A DNA stretch of 19,333 bases from Clostridium sp. CAG:452. Its GTDB lineage: Bacteria > Bacillota > Clostridia > TANB77 > CAG-508. Below, piece by piece: positions 1 to 7,227 of this stretch (position 1 is its first letter; each line of letters starts with the position of its first letter). The position numbers and the translations under genes were made by a program. Location: contig FR893524.1 in assembly GCA_000434035.1 (NCBI GenBank), positions 126,910 through 146,242 on the forward strand. The letters run 5' to 3'. The notes below the pieces were generated by a model. That model was not told the DNA's origin. It worked only from the letters and a program-made list of their open reading frames with translations, and made no database searches.

Positions 1-49
1 CCATGTGTCCGCCATAATATATTGCATATATATAATTTTACAACAATTT

Positions 50-82
50 AATTGCGGGTCGCTGTAGACAGTGCCCCCTACA
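50..82. repeat. GC-rich imperfect inverted repeat, possible repeat-element remnant
   Basis: A short GC-rich island in very AT-rich sequence. It holds an imperfect inverted repeat around the centre CTGT-AG-ACAG, flanked by GGGTCG on the left and GCCCCC on the right. It resembles the end of a small intergenic repeat or a relic of a mobile element, but only one copy is visible here and no transposase is present. Bases 1-49 upstream show no recognisable gene. Confidence 0.25.
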
Positions 83-104
83 AATAAAAAATGTAAAAAA
101 AGCA

Positions 105-133
105 TTGACAGCCAAACAATGTTTTGGTAAAAT
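105..133 (+). promoter_or_regulatory. Sigma-A type promoter for the toxin-antitoxin operon
   Basis: TTGACA (105-110), a 17-base spacer, then TAAAAT (128-133). This is a perfect -35 box and a five-of-six -10 box at the ideal spacing. The first gene starts 23 bases after the -10 box, preceded by the ribosome binding site AAAGGAGG. Confidence 0.75.
112..127. promoter_or_regulatory. Near-palindrome between -35 and -10, candidate operator
   Basis: CCAAAC-AAT-GTTTTGG forms a near-perfect inverted repeat that fills the spacer of the promoter at 105-133. A repressor bound here would block RNA polymerase. Autoregulation by the antitoxin or the toxin-antitoxin complex is the usual arrangement for such operons. 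The binding protein is inferred, not shown. Confidence 0.4.
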
Positions 134-156
134 ATAAAACACAAAGGAGGTAAAAA

Positions 157-369
157 ATGGAAAACTATAAAAATGAGATTTTAGAAATTGAAGTCGGACC
201 TAATGGAGAACTTGACGAAGAAACAGCAAAATTTGTGATAGAAAAGTGTCAAGAAGCAAGAGATGAGAATGTTTGGTATACACAAGAAGAAGTAATAAAG
301 GCATTGGAAACACTAGAAGAAAAGAATGAAAAATGCATAAAATCATTTATACTAAAAGAGCAAAAGTAG
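157..369 (+). CDS. Putative antitoxin of a RelE/ParE-type toxin-antitoxin pair
   Basis: A 70-residue acidic protein encoded directly upstream of, and overlapping by 37 bases, a RelE/ParE-like toxin gene; this position is the main reason for calling it an antitoxin. I do not recognise a standard ribbon-helix-helix or HTH domain. The protein is rich in Glu and Lys and predicted mostly helical, as expected for a toxin-wrapping segment. A strong ribosome binding site (AAAGGAGG, 143-150) lies seven bases before the ATG. The overlap implies translational coupling, which keeps antitoxin and toxin synthesis linked. It contains no in-frame CGG codon. Function by context only. Confidence 0.6.
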   Translation: MENYKNEILEIEVGPNGELDEETAKFVIEKCQEARDENVWYTQEEVIKALETLEEKNEKCIKSFILKEQK

Positions 370-617
370 AATTAGAAAACTTATATAACTATATTTATTT
401 TAATCTAGCAAATCCAATTGCGGCAAAAAGATTTAAAGCCAATATTATAAAACCAATTTCTAACCTAGAATATTTCCCATATATGGGAAAGAAAATTTTA
501 AATTCAAAATTCAGATATTTAATTTTTAAAAACTATTTAATTTTTTATTCAGTAAATAATCAAAACGTTGAAATCCAACGAATAATTCACAAAAACCAAA
601 AAGTAAAATATATCTAA
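333..617 (+). CDS. RelE/ParE family toxin
   Basis: A 94-residue basic protein with the hallmarks of the RelE/ParE superfamily. The N-terminal IIYTKRAKVELENLYNYI matches the family's first strand and helix, the central stretch has LEYFPYMGKK, and the C-terminal strands RYLIFKNYLIFYSV and VEIQRIIH end in the usual Arg-Ile-X-His. Members either cleave ribosome-bound mRNA (RelE) or poison gyrase (ParE); the sequence alone does not say which, and the FPYMGK loop is closer to the ParE/YoeB-like plasmid-stabilisation group. It overlaps the upstream antitoxin gene, whose 3' end encloses its ATG, so the two are one operon. Confidence 0.8.
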   Translation: MHKIIYTKRAKVELENLYNYIYFNLANPIAAKRFKANIIKPISNLEYFPYMGKKILNSKFRYLIFKNYLIFYSVNNQNVEIQRIIHKNQKVKYI

Positions 618-705
618 CGAAAAAAGTATACCAGTAGTAAATACTATTATTAATAGTGCAAAAATAAGAAAAATGGCATTGCCACACTTTCCTATTCAAC
701 AAAAA

Positions 706-731
706 ATACGCACTTAAAAATAAGTGCGTAT
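706..731 (-). terminator. Intrinsic terminator of the minus-strand bactofilin-like gene
   Basis: A perfect 11-base-pair stem (ATACGCACTTA / TAAGTGCGTAT) with a four-base loop. Read on the minus strand it is followed by a run of six T (plus-strand A run at 700-705), 22 bases past the stop codon at 753. It may also end transcription from the toxin-antitoxin operon on the plus strand, though with a poorer T run. Confidence 0.75.
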
Positions 732-752
732 AATAAAATATATTTTTTAAAA

Positions 753-2183
753 TTATTTTTCCTTTAAAGCTAATACACAAGTGTTTCCAATTGCAGTAAG
801 TGTAGCTAAAAATGAAAGTATAGACCCTACAAAAGGAATTTTAAATAACAGTTGCAATATTACTGTAACAATAATTAATAGAGCAAAAGAGTTAATGGCT
901 GTTTTGGTCATATTTTTAATATACTCAGTAATTAATATTGCAAATATAGGAGTAGCAATTAGTAATACTACAACATAAAGTAAAGCTAACACAACACCTA
1001 AAGCTGAGCCAACACCAGTAATAAGTAGTAATATACAAGCTAGTGGAACAAGTATTAATATTCCTAAACCAATTGCTAGATTTATTAACATATTTTTTGT
1101 GCTAACATTAGAAAGTTTATTAAAGAAGTTTGGTATAAATTTTTTGATAATCCAATATGCAACTGATACATATATTAGAGTGGTTAATAAACTAATTAAA
1201 AAGCTACCAACACCTTTTAATGGGTTAGAGGCATATTTTGTGAAACTAGAATTACCAGCTACTATATCTTTAGAAACTTCAATTTCATTTTTTGAAGTAT
1301 AATTAAAATCTCCTACAATTTTACAATCTATACTTTTTCCATCTTCTTCATTTTTAAATTCTATTTGCTTTGATTTTACAGTTGCGTTTCCTTGAACCTT
1401 TCCGGAGAAGGTGAATTTGTTAGCACTTTCAACATTTAAATCTTTAGCACATATAAAATTAGAAGTAGTCACTATGCTATCTGAATTTATAAATAAGTTT
1501 CTGTATGCGTAACCGCCTATATTTGCATTGCCAGAATTTATGTGCAAATCTCTGTGCACAATTCCATAATAATTCATATTAAAATCTTTACAACTAGTAT
1601 ACAAATCTCCAGAAATTTGACAATTTAAATTTATCTTATTACATACAGCATAAACGTTTCCATGAACTACAGCATTTTTTGATAAAATAATTTCATTTGC
1701 ACAAATAAATAAATCACCTTTAATTTCTACACCAGGCTCTACGATGAACTTATTTGCTGTAATAAACACATTTCCACTGATTATAGGAAATTTATTTATA
1801 TTTGATATTTTTTGACTTCCATCTTTATCAATTTCATCAGCATATGAAACATCAGACTTAATAGATACTGTACCAGCTGTTGCGAATAAATTTCCAGAAA
1901 TAATGTTGCTTGCCGAAGCGCTTCCAGAAGTAGGAGCGATATTAAGATTATCAACACTTGCATAAACATTTCCAACAATAGGATTACTTATATTTGCTTC
2001 TTTATCTGAGACATACAAATCATTATTTATAATATCTGAAGGAGAAGATGTATCTACCGGAGTTCCACCTTCCATAGAAATTGGAACCGCATCTGAGTTA
2101 GCATTTGTAGCAAAACATATAGATGATATTATACAAAGAATTGTAAATATACAAAAAGATAGTTTGAATTTGTTTTTCATCAT
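753..2183 (-). CDS. Bactofilin-like polymer-forming protein, exported, with C-terminal membrane domain
   Basis: About 476 residues. I chose the ATG at 2183 (MMKNKFK...) rather than a longer upstream reading: it follows a TAGGGGG ribosome binding site, begins a clear signal peptide (KFKLSFCIFTILCIISSICF then Ala), and avoids overlap with the nth coding region. The middle (about 40-300) is a series of short repeats of the type SGNVFITA / KGDLFICA / HGNVYAVC / SGDLYTSC, the pattern of bactofilin-like right-handed beta-helices. The C-terminal third (about 315-476) holds several hydrophobic segments that look like four or more membrane helices, ending in LALKEK. Such proteins are often annotated as polymer-forming cytoskeletal proteins; here the signal peptide points to an outward-facing helix anchored in the membrane. 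Exact role unknown. Confidence 0.75.
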   Translation of the reverse strand: MMKNKFKLSFCIFTILCIISSICFATNANSDAVPISMEGGTPVDTSSPSDIINNDLYVSDKEANISNPIVGNVYASVDNLNIAPTSGSASASNIISGNLFATAGTVSIKSDVSYADEIDKDGSQKISNINKFPIISGNVFITANKFIVEPGVEIKGDLFICANEIILSKNAVVHGNVYAVCNKINLNCQISGDLYTSCKDFNMNYYGIVHRDLHINSGNANIGGYAYRNLFINSDSIVTTSNFICAKDLNVESANKFTFSGKVQGNATVKSKQIEFKNEEDGKSIDCKIVGDFNYTSKNEIEVSKDIVAGNSSFTKYASNPLKGVGSFLISLLTTLIYVSVAYWIIKKFIPNFFNKLSNVSTKNMLINLAIGLGILILVPLACILLLITGVGSALGVVLALLYVVVLLIATPIFAILITEYIKNMTKTAINSFALLIIVTVILQLLFKIPFVGSILSFLATLTAIGNTCVLALKEK

Positions 2184-2232
2184 AAAAAACCCCCTAAAAA
2201 TAATAATTATAACAATAATATATAGCTTATTA

Positions 2233-2886
2233 TTAAACTTTGTCAACAGAAAAACAATATTTTGCCAATGGACAAATATCACATTTTGGGTTACGAGCAA
2301 GGCATATATTCCTTCCATGCCATATAAAAATGTGATTAACATCTTTAAAGTATTTTGGAGGAATAATTTTAATAAGGTCTTGTTCGATTTTTGAAGGATC
2401 TGTATTAGCTGTTAGACCTAATCTTGTTGCAATTCTTTTTACATGAGTGTCAACTGCTATTCCAACAGGGTTATTAAAAGCTTCTAACATTATTACATTA
2501 GCACTTTTTCTACCAATACCAGGCAATTCCATTAATTTATCTATATTTTGAGGTAAAGTTCCATTATATTCTTTTAGAACTTTTTCTGAATAAGCTTTTA
2601 TATTTTTGGCTTTAGTTTTATAAAAACCACAAGGATGAATTAAATCTTCTAATTGGGATAAAGGCACGTTTATAAAATCTTGAGGAGTATTGTAATTCTT
2701 AAAAATGTTTGGAGTTGTTTTATTTACTCTATCATCAGTGCATTGAGCAGATAACATAACAGCTATACCAAGTTCGAATGGAGTGGAAAAGTCTAAACTA
2801 CATTTGGCATCAGGGTAAGTTTTTTTCAATATTTCTATTATCTTAATAATATTATCTACAGCTATTTTATGTTGCAAAAGTATCAC
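2233..2886 (-). CDS. nth: Endonuclease III (DNA glycosylase/AP lyase)
   Basis: 217 residues, normal length for Nth. The enzyme removes oxidised pyrimidines and nicks the resulting abasic site in base excision repair. The helix-hairpin-helix is visible as LPGIGRKSA, with the catalytic Lys in GRKSA, followed by the catalytic Asp in VDTHVKR. The C-terminus has the iron-sulfur loop C-X6-C-X2-C-X5-C (CLARNPKCDICPLAKYC). The start given is a GTG; a TTG three codons further in (2877) is a competing choice because GGGTGA is then spaced properly as a ribosome binding site. It lies just upstream of the bactofilin-like gene on the same strand, 49 bases apart, so the two may be cotranscribed. Confidence 0.95.
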   Translation of the reverse strand: MILLQHKIAVDNIIKIIEILKKTYPDAKCSLDFSTPFELGIAVMLSAQCTDDRVNKTTPNIFKNYNTPQDFINVPLSQLEDLIHPCGFYKTKAKNIKAYSEKVLKEYNGTLPQNIDKLMELPGIGRKSANVIMLEAFNNPVGIAVDTHVKRIATRLGLTANTDPSKIEQDLIKIIPPKYFKDVNHIFIWHGRNICLARNPKCDICPLAKYCFSVDKV

Positions 2887-2908
2887 CCTTTCGTTAATTA
2901 ATTAATAT

Positions 2909-2937
2909 ATTATAATAATAAACAAGAATCATCTAAA
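2909..2937 (-). promoter_or_regulatory. Possible promoter of nth
   Basis: On the minus strand a perfect TATAAT (2914-2909) lies 17 bases from TTTAGA (2937-2932), a four-of-six -35 box. It sits 23 bases upstream of the nth start in the divergent region shared with the small gene at 2958. The region is AT-rich, so chance matches are likely. Confidence 0.3.
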
Positions 2938-2957
2938 AGTAAATAGAGGAGGTAATA

Positions 2958-3108
2958 ATGTTAAAACTATTTAAAAAAACATTAGCTGTATGCTTAATTG
3001 GTTTTGGACTGCGGAGTATTGCTAGTTATATTACTTCCTTTTACAGGTTGGCTATTTATTATAGGTATTACAATTGTGGTAGTTGGAATAGCATGGCTTT
3101 CTTGTTAA
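2958..3108 (+). CDS. Small two-helix membrane protein, read through a CGG +1 frameshift
   Basis: 49 residues when the C at 3012 is skipped: MLKLFKKTLAVCLIGFGL then GVLLVILLPFTGWLFIIG and a second hydrophobic run ending IAWLSC. Both halves are then continuous membrane-helix sequence with a Pro-X-X-Gly turn between them. Without the shift the second half becomes an unlikely Tyr/Asn/Cys-rich tail ending near 3115. A strong AGAGGAGG site precedes the ATG. It lies 40 bases upstream of spoVM on the same strand, so a sporulation role is possible, but I do not recognise the family. The frame change at an in-frame CGG followed by A recurs elsewhere in the window, so I treat the gene as functional rather than broken. 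Confidence 0.65.
3012..3015 (+). other. CGG-A +1 frameshift site 1
   Basis: Context GGA-CTG-CGG-A-GTA. CGG is codon 19 in the upstream frame. Skipping its C gives GGA (Gly19) and joins the two membrane helices of the small protein. No Shine-Dalgarno-like stimulator or obvious downstream hairpin is visible. Confidence 0.7.
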
Positions 3109-3148
3109 AAAAATAAATTGTATTATGGAATAAAGGAGAGTGCTTTAA

Positions 3149-3220
3149 ATGACAGTTGTTGTAAAAAAAGTTCCTAAGTTTTTGAGAGGAATAGTAAAAT
3201 TGATTTTTGGTGTAAAGTAA
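3149..3220 (+). CDS. spoVM: Stage V sporulation protein SpoVM
   Basis: A 23-residue amphipathic peptide, MTVVVKKVPKFLRGIVKLIF followed by GVK. The core K-X-PKFL-X-GIV matches SpoVM, whose Bacillus subtilis form is 26 residues with PKFLGGIV. SpoVM is a curvature-sensing peptide that inserts into the outer forespore membrane and anchors SpoIVA for coat assembly; it also modulates the FtsH protease. The ribosome binding site TAAAGGAGAG lies ten bases upstream. As in Bacillus it is next to rpmB, here transcribed towards it, which supports the call. The gene is far below the usual ORF length cut-off and would normally be missed. Confidence 0.85.
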   Translation: MTVVVKKVPKFLRGIVKLIFGVK

Positions 3221-3224
3221 TACA

Positions 3225-3283
3225 TACAAAAAAGCATAAAAAAAATAGGTTATATAAAAAACCTATTTTTATGCTTTTTGTAT
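3225..3283. terminator. Bidirectional terminator between spoVM and rpmB, overlapping the rpmB 3' end
   Basis: Left arm ATAC-A6-GCAT-A8-TAGGTT and right arm AACCTA-T5-ATGC-T5-GTAT form a long imperfect stem with an AT-rich loop. A and T tracts flank both sides, so it can stop transcription from either direction. The right arm includes the last codons and stop codon of rpmB. Confidence 0.7.
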
Positions 3284-3466
3284 TTTACCTGAACGTAGGC
3301 ATTTAGCACATACTTTAACTTTTTTTGGTTGACCATCAACTATTGTTTTAACAGTTCTTAAATTTGGTTTCCAAGTTCTAGTTGTTCTTTTACTTATATG
3401 AGAACGAGTAATGCTTAATTTGTTTCCAAAATTTATTGATTTATCACATATTTCACATTTTGCCAT
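3269..3466 (-). CDS. rpmB: 50S ribosomal protein L28
   Basis: 65 residues, typical for the zinc-type L28. It begins MAKCEICDKS and ends VCAKCLRSGKIQKA, so both CXXC pairs of the zinc ribbon are present (CEIC and CAKC). The family motif around RTTRTWKPNL is also clear. L28 sits near the peptidyl-tRNA exit side of the large subunit and is needed for subunit joining. A near-perfect ribosome binding site (AGGAGGTG) lies upstream of the ATG. Arg near the C-terminus (CLRSG) is coded CGT, so the CGN box is used for arginine in this organism except for CGG. Confidence 0.97.
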   Translation of the reverse strand: MAKCEICDKSINFGNKLSITRSHISKRTTRTWKPNLRTVKTIVDGQPKKVKVCAKCLRSGKIQKA

Positions 3467-3515
3467 AATATTATGAGCACCTCCTATTATTTACCTAATA
3501 AACTGACTAAATACT

Positions 3516-3544
3516 AGTTTAGCATAAATAAAAAAATATTACAA
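3516..3544 (-). promoter_or_regulatory. Promoter of rpmB
   Basis: On the minus strand TTGTAA, a 17-base spacer, and TAAACT preceded by TGC (an extended -10, TG-N-TAAACT). It lies about 50 bases upstream of the rpmB start, with no other gene between. Confidence 0.5.
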
Positions 3545-3583
3545 GAGTTTAACTAAAAAAAATTAAAATTTAGGAGGACAAGC

Positions 3584-4222
3584 ATGACTAATTTATTAAA
3601 TTTAATATATCCAAATGTATGCGGGTTTTGTAATAAAGTATGCAAAAATGAATTTTGTAATAAATGTAAAGTAAAAATAAGAAATAATCAAATAAATGTA
3701 ATTATAAAACCTAGAAACAAATATTTTAAAGAATTAATAAGCATTTTTAAATATGAAGGAATAATTAGAGATAAAATATTACAATATAAATTTGAAGACA
3801 AAGCATATATGTATAATACATTTGCAAAAATAATATTAAAAAATGAAAAAATATGTGGACTTTTAAAAAAATATGATATAATTATTCCAGTTCCAATACA
3901 TAAGAAAAGAAAAGCACAGAGAGGATATAATCAAACACAGCTAATAGCAAGTAAAATATCAAAATATGTGGGAATAAAACTTTGTGATGATGTATTAATA
4001 AAAAGTAAAAATACTATAGCTCAAAGCAAATTAAATAAAAATAAAAGAAAGCAAAATATAAAAGGTGCTTTTAAGATTTTAAATTCAGAAAAAATTCAGG
4101 GCAAAAACATTCTGCTATTTGATGATATATACACAACTGGCAGTACAGTGAATGAATGCAGTAAAATTTTAACAAGGGCTGGAGCAAAAAGAATTGGAGT
4201 TTTAACAATTGCAAAAGATTAA
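3584..4222 (+). CDS. ComF-type phosphoribosyltransferase-like protein
   Basis: 212 residues, the usual length for ComF/GntX proteins. The N-terminus carries a four-cysteine zinc finger (CGFC ... CNKC). The middle has the family signature IPVPIHKKRKAQRGYNQTQL, and the C-terminal half has the phosphoribosyltransferase PRPP-binding loop in LLFDDIYTTGSTVNE. In competent bacteria ComF helps single-stranded DNA uptake, probably by binding the entry helicase ComFA and DprA. No comFA is visible here, so the role may differ. A TTTAGGAGGA ribosome binding site precedes the ATG. The next gene begins 36 bases after the stop, so the two may be cotranscribed. Confidence 0.9.
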   Translation: MTNLLNLIYPNVCGFCNKVCKNEFCNKCKVKIRNNQINVIIKPRNKYFKELISIFKYEGIIRDKILQYKFEDKAYMYNTFAKIILKNEKICGLLKKYDIIIPVPIHKKRKAQRGYNQTQLIASKISKYVGIKLCDDVLIKSKNTIAQSKLNKNKRKQNIKGAFKILNSEKIQGKNILLFDDIYTTGSTVNECSKILTRAGAKRIGVLTIAKD

Positions 4223-4258
4223 AACAAAGAGTTAATAAACTTTGTAGAAAGGAGAAAC

Positions 4259-6200
4259 ATGGAAGATTTAGTAGAAAGTATATTAGATTATGTAAGAGCA
4301 GATTATACAGATTATGCGATAATGATAAATGGTGAATGGGGAAGCGGAAAAACTTATTTTTGGAATAACAAGATAAGAAATAAAATAGATTCACTACAAT
4401 TGAATGGAAAACAATATACAACAATTTATATGTCTTTATATGGAATATCTAATTTAGAAGAAATAAGCAAAAAAATTTTTATAGAAACCACTCAATTAAT
4501 GGACAAGAATATGAGAAAATATATGAATGCAACAGGACAGCAATCTATTCCAGAATATGCAAAAACTGGATTAGATATGGCAAATCTTTTTGGAGTTACT
4601 CAAAATGGAGATAAAGTAGATTATAGTAAGTTTTTCTCAACAGATGACAAAGTTTTATGTTTTGACGATTTGGAAAGAGCAAATGTAGATGTTATAGATA
4701 TACTTCGGATATATAAATAACTTTGTTGAGCATGATCATATTAAGACAATAATAATATGCAATGAAAAAGAATTATCAACAAAATTAAAAAGCACAAATT
4801 TAGAAATGAAAACATTCATAGCAACATATCTTTTAGATAAAGAAGGAGATTTATCTAAAACAGATAAACCAATGGTAGAAAAAATAAGAGATAAGATTGA
4901 ATATGTATTTGATAAAGCAAATGACTATGAAAGAATAAAAGAAAAATTAATAGGTGAAACATTTGAATATGTTCCAGAGTTTAGTTATATAATAAATGGA
5001 ATATTAATGCGTTATGAAAATAATCCAGATCTAATTAGATTTTTGAGAGAAAATACAAATTATATAATATCAACATTTAATAAAAGTGGGACAAGAAACT
5101 TAAGAATATTAAAACATGCATTAAATGATTTTAAAAAAATATATGAAATGGTTAATAAATATTATCCAAATACAAATTATAGAGTTTTACAAACTATGCT
5201 AATATTTACGATAGCAATATCTTTTGAAATTAAAGCAGGAAAAATAACAAAGGATAAATTTATAAACATAAAGGATAATGAAGAATATAAGTCAATATTA
5301 GTTTCATCTAGAGTATTAATGGATAACAGACAGTTTTATATTAAAGAATTTGATAATAATTATTACTATAACTTTAAATCAGAATATCGTTTCTTTAAAT
5401 TTATAGAAATGTATGTAAGAACAAGAATTTTTGATATGAAAACATTCAAAAAAAATATGGAAACAATTATAAATACAATAGATACAGAGAAACTTCCAGG
5501 ATATAAAAGATTACTTACAGAAGAGTATTGGAAAATTTCAGATGATCAATTTCCAGGAGTAATTGAAGAAGTAATTGAAGATGTAAAAGAGGGAAATGTT
5601 AAGCTATTAGACACGGTAAAATTGTTTATATATTTTACGTACTTTGTAAAAAAAGGATTAATAGATTATGATATAAAAACAATAAAAACAATATTTTTCA
5701 ATGGAATGAATGTTGCTGCACTAAATTCAGAATATAGTCCAAATGCAGAAAAAGAAATAGAAGATATAATAATAGGAGAGAAAACTCCAGAAATAGAAGA
5801 GGTTTTAGCACATTTTTATATGTTGAACACAACATTAAAAGATAAAATGTATATAGAAAAGGCAGAAGAAATATTTAAATGTATACCAATGAAAATGGAA
5901 ATGTTCTACGAACGATTTGATAAAGAATGTATGAATATACCAATTTTTAAATACTATGATGCATATCAAATGTTTCAAAGGCTTTCTTGTGCAAGCAATG
6001 AGGATATAGTAACAATAAAAGAAAAAATGTTAACAAGAGCAGAAAAATATCCGAAAGAAATAGAACCAGAAATGAAGCAAATGAAGAGATTAAAACAAGT
6101 TATAGAAGATTATATAAAAGGTAAAGAGATAGGAATAAAAATTGTTATGCTTAAAGAATTTGCAAATGATATAGGAACTATTTTGGAAAAATATAAATAG
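4259..6200 (+). CDS. KAP-type P-loop NTPase, read through a CGG +1 frameshift
   Basis: 646 residues when the C at 4706 is skipped. The N-terminal ATPase part has a Walker A loop NGEWGSGKTYF (about residues 24-34) and a Walker B strand VLCFDDLERA (about 131-140). Right after the shift comes GYINNFVEHDHIKTIIICNE, the helix and sensor strand expected to follow Walker B; without the shift the protein stops four codons on. The remaining ~480 residues are helical and charged with no motif I recognise. KAP ATPases are a diverse group, several linked to phage defence or membrane processes; this one lacks obvious transmembrane segments. Start chosen at ATG 4259, preceded by AGAAAGGAG. Intact family architecture across the join argues against a pseudogene. 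Confidence 0.75.
4706..4709 (+). other. CGG-A +1 frameshift site 2 (KAP NTPase)
   Basis: Context ATA-CTT-CGG-A-TAT. CGG is codon 150 in the Walker A/B frame. Skipping C gives GGA (Gly150) and the sensor-strand sequence continues; not skipping gives a TAA at 4718-4720. Confidence 0.85.
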
Positions 6201-6283
6201 ATTTGTAAGGGCTGATGTCCTGTATATTTCATAATGTAGAGACACAAGATTAAGAATACGACAAAACAATAAAGGAGGTTAAA

Positions 6284-6994
6284 ATGAAAGAGTTAGAATT
6301 AAGCTACTATTTTAAAGAAATTAATGAATTTAGATTTAAGGATGTATTTAAAAATTGTAAATATCCATGGGAAGCACTAGCAAATATAAATAAATATATA
6401 AGAGAATTTATGGATGACAAGAATATGCAAATTAATAAAGCAGAGGTTGGAGAATTTTGCTCAATAGAAGGACCATATTTTATTGACGAAGGGACAGAAA
6501 TACATGCAAATGTAACAATACAGGGACCAGTATTGATAGGAAAAAATGTAGAGATTCAATCAGGGGCTCTAATAAGACCAGGTTCAATAATAGGAGATAA
6601 TTGTTGCGTTGGGCATGCATCGGAAGTAAAGCATTGTATATTACAAAACAAATCAAAAGTAGCAAGTTTAGCATTCGTTGGAGATACTATCCTTGGAAAA
6701 TCAACAAGAATAGGAAGTGGTACAATACTTGCAAATAGAAGATTTGATCAAGCTAATATAAAAGTAAAATTAAATGGAGAAATTATAGACACAAATACAG
6801 ACTTTTTTGGGAGTATAATAGGAGACAGCTCAAGAATGGGAGCAAACTCAACAGCGGTGCCAGGAACATTTATAGGACCATATACATGGATACTTCCAAC
6901 AGTTCAAGTAAGGGGCTTTGTTCCGGCAGAAAAAAGAGTATTTCCAAAAGCAGAGTATATGGTAACAGAAAATCCAAAAGTTGAATTAAAATAA
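6284..6994 (+). CDS. Left-handed beta-helix (hexapeptide repeat) protein, GlmU C-terminal-like
   Basis: 236 residues. After a ~50-residue alpha-helical N-terminus (including YPWEALANI) comes a hexapeptide-repeat helix: VGEFCSIEG, IHANVTIQGPVLIGKNVEIQ, IRPGSIIGDNCCVGHASEVK, then ILGKSTRIGSGTILANRRFD and IIGDSSRMGANSTAVPGTFI. The closest well-known architecture is the acetyltransferase half of GlmU and related sugar-1-phosphate nucleotidylyltransferases, but the nucleotidyltransferase domain is absent. It may therefore be an acyltransferase or a stand-alone sugar-phosphate partner protein. AAAGGAGG lies seven bases before the ATG. The next downstream element is a strong terminator, so it ends its transcript. 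No in-frame CGG. Confidence 0.75.
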   Translation: MKELELSYYFKEINEFRFKDVFKNCKYPWEALANINKYIREFMDDKNMQINKAEVGEFCSIEGPYFIDEGTEIHANVTIQGPVLIGKNVEIQSGALIRPGSIIGDNCCVGHASEVKHCILQNKSKVASLAFVGDTILGKSTRIGSGTILANRRFDQANIKVKLNGEIIDTNTDFFGSIIGDSSRMGANSTAVPGTFIGPYTWILPTVQVRGFVPAEKRVFPKAEYMVTENPKVELK

Positions 6995-7012
6995 TAAGAG
7001 TAATATATTAAG

Positions 7013-7051
7013 AAAAAAGAGAAATCCTTGATTGAAGGATTTCTCTTTTTT
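7013..7051 (+). terminator. Strong intrinsic terminator after the beta-helix gene
   Basis: A perfect 17-base-pair stem beginning with six A and ending with six T (AAAAAAGAGAAATCCTT and its complement) around a five-base loop. It isolates the upstream genes from the spoIIA operon. Confidence 0.9.
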
Positions 7052-7075
7052 CGCTAAAACTTCCTAAAATTCATC

Positions 7076-7105
7076 GAAGGAAAAAATTTCCAAAAAACGT
7101 ATATA
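7076..7105 (+). promoter_or_regulatory. Possible SigmaH-type promoter of the spoIIA operon
   Basis: GAAGGAAAA (7076-7084) fits the SigmaH -35 pattern RNAGGAWWW exactly, and spoIIA operons are known to be SigmaH-driven in Bacillus. The -10 half, expected about 12-14 bases further on, is only poorly matched by ACGTATATA, so this stays tentative. Confidence 0.25.
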
Positions 7106-7150
7106 TATTGTGTAATAAAATATAGAAGATCGACATCAACAGATGCCAAG

Positions 7151-7202
7151 TAGGGACATTGCTCTCAAACGAAGACTATCTTCAAAGAAAGCTTTGTTCC
7201 TA
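7151..7202 (+). other. Potentially structured leader upstream of spoIIAA
   Basis: TAGGGAC (7151-7157) can pair with GTTCCTA (7196-7202, one G-U pair). Inside are GAAGA-CTA-TCTTC (7171-7183) and AAAG-AAAG-CTTT (7184-7195), giving a possible three-way junction ten bases before the purine-rich ribosome binding site. No known riboswitch class is recognised. Each stem is short, so chance cannot be excluded. Confidence 0.3.
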
Positions 7203-7227
7203 TACATTAGAAAAGAGGGGAATACAA

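Noticed and set aside
2184..2342. Longer start for the bactofilin-like protein up to 2342
   Set aside because: It would run into the nth coding region, and the signal peptide and ribosome binding site mark the start at 2183.
4224..4245. Short inverted repeat between comF and the KAP gene as a terminator
   Set aside because: Only six base pairs with a loop of about ten bases and no T run follow; the two genes are more likely cotranscribed.
7159..7227. Longer SpoIIAA N-terminus starting from a TTG at 7159
   Set aside because: It adds sequence absent from the family and lacks a ribosome binding site; ATG 7228 has GAGGGG correctly placed.
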